From NCBI RefSeq assembly GCF_900102495.1, contig NZ_FMVQ01000010.1:50721-114720 (forward strand): 64,000 nucleotides of DNA, read 5' to 3'. The stretch's first letter is position 1, and every line of letters begins with the position of its first letter. Below the pieces are notes generated by a model that saw only the letters and a list, made by a program, of their open reading frames with translations, did no database searches and was not told the origin of the DNA. The position numbers and the translations under genes were made by a program. Source of the DNA: Nitrosospira sp. Nl5. GTDB taxonomy: Bacteria; Pseudomonadota; Gammaproteobacteria; Burkholderiales; Nitrosomonadaceae. Of this stretch, positions 62,584 through 64,000 are shown one piece after another.

Positions 62584-62948
62584 CTTAGCCTCGTTTTCAA
62601 GTTTTCGATTAAATCCGGATGAATATTCCGCGAACAGAACGATATCGCTCGAACCTAATGCCAGCGCGATACCAGAGTTCAAAGCCATGCGGCTCCGTTC
62701 CTCACCGCCTGCTTGTCGGGCCGGCAACAGCCAGGGAGCAGGCGCGTGACTTGAGCAGCCTTGATCAGTATAGCCTGCAATAAGAAGTGAGAGCTAAGCC
62801 GGTTGGAAAGGAAGAAGTGCAATTTTACACTAAACGACGCGAATATTACTCTGGCATCACCAAGCGCCAGCTGGGATTGACCCGCTACCGCGATGGGCGT
62901 ACAGTCGGAAAATAGAGAGAGGTTCCCGACTTTTTTCTTGAGGAGCTA
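62584..62948. other. Intergenic region between rnk and methyltransferase gene
   Basis: A 365-base divergent gap. It contains a 32-codon relic-like frame (62817-62915) described separately; otherwise only the promoters of the flanking genes are expected. Confidence 0.4.
62817..62915 (+). pseudogene. Possible IS110-type transposase N-terminal relic
   Basis: A 32-codon frame from GTG with AAGGAAGAA upstream begins QFYTKRREYYSGI, which resembles the usual start of IS110-family transposases (FYT...YCGID). It then diverges. Too short for certainty. Confidence 0.3.
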
Positions 62949-63635
62949 ATGACTACTATGCAATCACCAACGATGCTAAACCCTGCCGTTTTAACCCCGG
63001 TCAACCCAGCCATCGAAGATTACATGCGCAGTCTGACAAGCCGAACTGATCATCCGGTGCTGACAGAAATGGAAGTTGTCGCGGAGAAAAACAACTTTCC
63101 CATCGTCGGCCGTTTAGTCGGTGTTTTTCTCGAAACGTTGGCGAAGACGATAAATGCTCAACGCATATTCGAGTTCGGCAGCGGCTACGGCTATTCCGCT
63201 TACTGGTTTGCAAAAGCGGTAGGCGCCGATGGACAGGTGATCTGCAGCGACGGAGACCCTTTCAATAAGGAGAAGGCCGAGCGGTATCTCGGTTCCGCAG
63301 ACTTATCGGGGAGAGTCGATTTTCGCATTGGACTCGCCCAGGAGATATTTGCGCAGACGCAAGGTTCATTCGATATCTGTTACAACGACGTCGACAAAGG
63401 GGATTATCCGCAAGTCTGGCAAATGGCAAAAGACCGGATTCGCCCTGGCGGTCTTTATATTGCTGATAATGTACTCTGGCATGGACGGGTGGCGGTGGAA
63501 AATTATGTTGATATCGTCCCCGGTTGGACTGAAGCAATTCTTGAGCACAATCAGCGGATTTTTAACGACCCCGAATTCGACGCCTTTATCAATCCGACCC
63601 GTGATGGGGTGATCGTGGCGCGTAAAAGAATGTGA
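62949..63635 (+). CDS. SAM-dependent O-methyltransferase
   Basis: A 228-residue methyltransferase of the O-methyltransferase 3 family. It has an N-terminal helical part (NPAIEDYMRSLTSRTDHPVL), SAM-binding motif FEFGSGYGYSAYWFAKAV, acidic SDGDP, the metal/substrate region DICYNDVDKGDYP (Asp-rich, where catechol-type enzymes bind a divalent ion) and RPGGLYIADNVLWHGRV. Substrate unknown; a small phenolic or hydroxyl compound is typical. GAGGAG precedes the ATG. Confidence 0.88.
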   Translation: MTTMQSPTMLNPAVLTPVNPAIEDYMRSLTSRTDHPVLTEMEVVAEKNNFPIVGRLVGVFLETLAKTINAQRIFEFGSGYGYSAYWFAKAVGADGQVICSDGDPFNKEKAERYLGSADLSGRVDFRIGLAQEIFAQTQGSFDICYNDVDKGDYPQVWQMAKDRIRPGGLYIADNVLWHGRVAVENYVDIVPGWTEAILEHNQRIFNDPEFDAFINPTRDGVIVARKRM

Positions 63636-63839
63636 CAATACTCATAATTCAACTGCTCAAGAATTCCCGATTACAGATTTAGCTTGCTTACACCTCAGCT
63701 CAGGATCGTGAAGCGAGTCATGGCCCTTTCCCAAGCAGTTTCAATTAATTCTCCCCGGCACAAAGATTTGCGCGTTATTTGAGACGGGCTCTCAACCTCA
63801 ATTGCACTAAATTCACGCGTATGTACTGGTAAATATTCT

Positions 63840-64000
63840 ATGTCTGGTATCGATTCTGAAATTCTACTGGCGTCAGTTCCCCTCCAGGAACGCAGCCTGA
63901 GGGCGGTATGGCACCCATGCACCCAAATGAAACAGCATGAGATAGTGCCACTCATTCCGATTGCCCGGGGCGAAGGAGCATGGCTTTACGACTTCGATGG
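63840..64000 (+). CDS. bioA: Adenosylmethionine-8-amino-7-oxononanoate aminotransferase, N-terminal part
   Basis: The first 53 codons are present, and the gene runs off the window. The sequence [20 protein letters not shown] followed by [17 protein letters not shown] is the typical N-terminus of BioA, the PLP enzyme that makes 7,8-diaminononanoate in biotin synthesis. No strong ribosome site is seen before the chosen ATG. Confidence 0.8.
   Translation, partial: MSGIDSEILLASVPLQERSLRAVWHPCTQMKQHEIVPLIPIARGEGAWLYDFD

Overview
The window looks like a chromosomal segment of a betaproteobacterium, most likely a Nitrosospira-type ammonia oxidiser (Nitrosomonadaceae). This is inferred from the combination of gene families (Wsp-like chemosensory operon, alginate-export porin, NrtS-like protein, RaiA/cold-shock fusion, AttEFGH-like transporter) and not from a marker gene. 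It divides into a left chromosomal part (1-26.1 kb), a tRNA-inserted genomic island (26.1-60.0 kb) and a right chromosomal part (60.0-64 kb).

Left part. A minus-strand cassette of three unrecognised genes (49-2109) shares a recurrent sequence module. It is followed by a DjlA-like co-chaperone, an exported HExxH protein, an ABC transporter operon with a lipocalin-like exported partner (4286-8713), a RaiA/cold-shock protein, an overlapping pncA-pncB pair for NAD salvage, a small NrtS-like membrane protein and a duplicated-domain acidic protein. Then comes a seven-gene Wsp-like chemosensory operon on the minus strand (24153 down to 13561): CheW, CheR-TPR, CheW, receptor, CheA hybrid, CheB and a REC-GAF-GGDEF-EAL output protein. 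In that output protein the GGDEF site is degenerate and the EAL site looks intact. An XRE regulator, a small lipoprotein and an integrase relic lead up to the island.

Island. A 14-bp direct repeat (26125-26138 and 59982-59995) brackets the island. The right copy is the 3' end of tRNA-Ser(GGA), and a P4-type integrase sits just inside the left copy. The first half (27.5-49.5 kb) holds conflict/immune-type genes, many decayed, among insertion sequences: a patatin phospholipase, a TIR protein fused to a pterin-dehydratase-like domain, a TRAFs-binding/trypsin pseudogene, a TIR-STAND ATPase with 14 WD40 repeats next to a deoxyribosyltransferase-like/TPR/SLOG protein, a broken TIR-like gene, and a two-gene unit of a membrane TIR-propeller protein with an exported partner. 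A 45.5-49.5 kb stretch contains an IS3 element interrupted by another IS3 element, then an IS481 element. The second half (49.5-59.4 kb) carries a restriction-modification and repair cassette (REase, C5-methyltransferase, AlkA-type glycosylase, Vsr) bracketed by an imperfect ~90-bp direct repeat. It also carries the element's core genes (TOPRIM/DUF3987 primase, Zn-ribbon protein, AlpA regulator, one unknown) and an Abi_C protein next to the tRNA.

Right part. An alginate-export outer-membrane protein, Rnk, an O-methyltransferase and the start of bioA. The most promising candidates for undescribed biology are the TIR/pterin-dehydratase fusion, the membrane TIR plus exported partner pair, and the three-gene shared-module cassette at the left edge.
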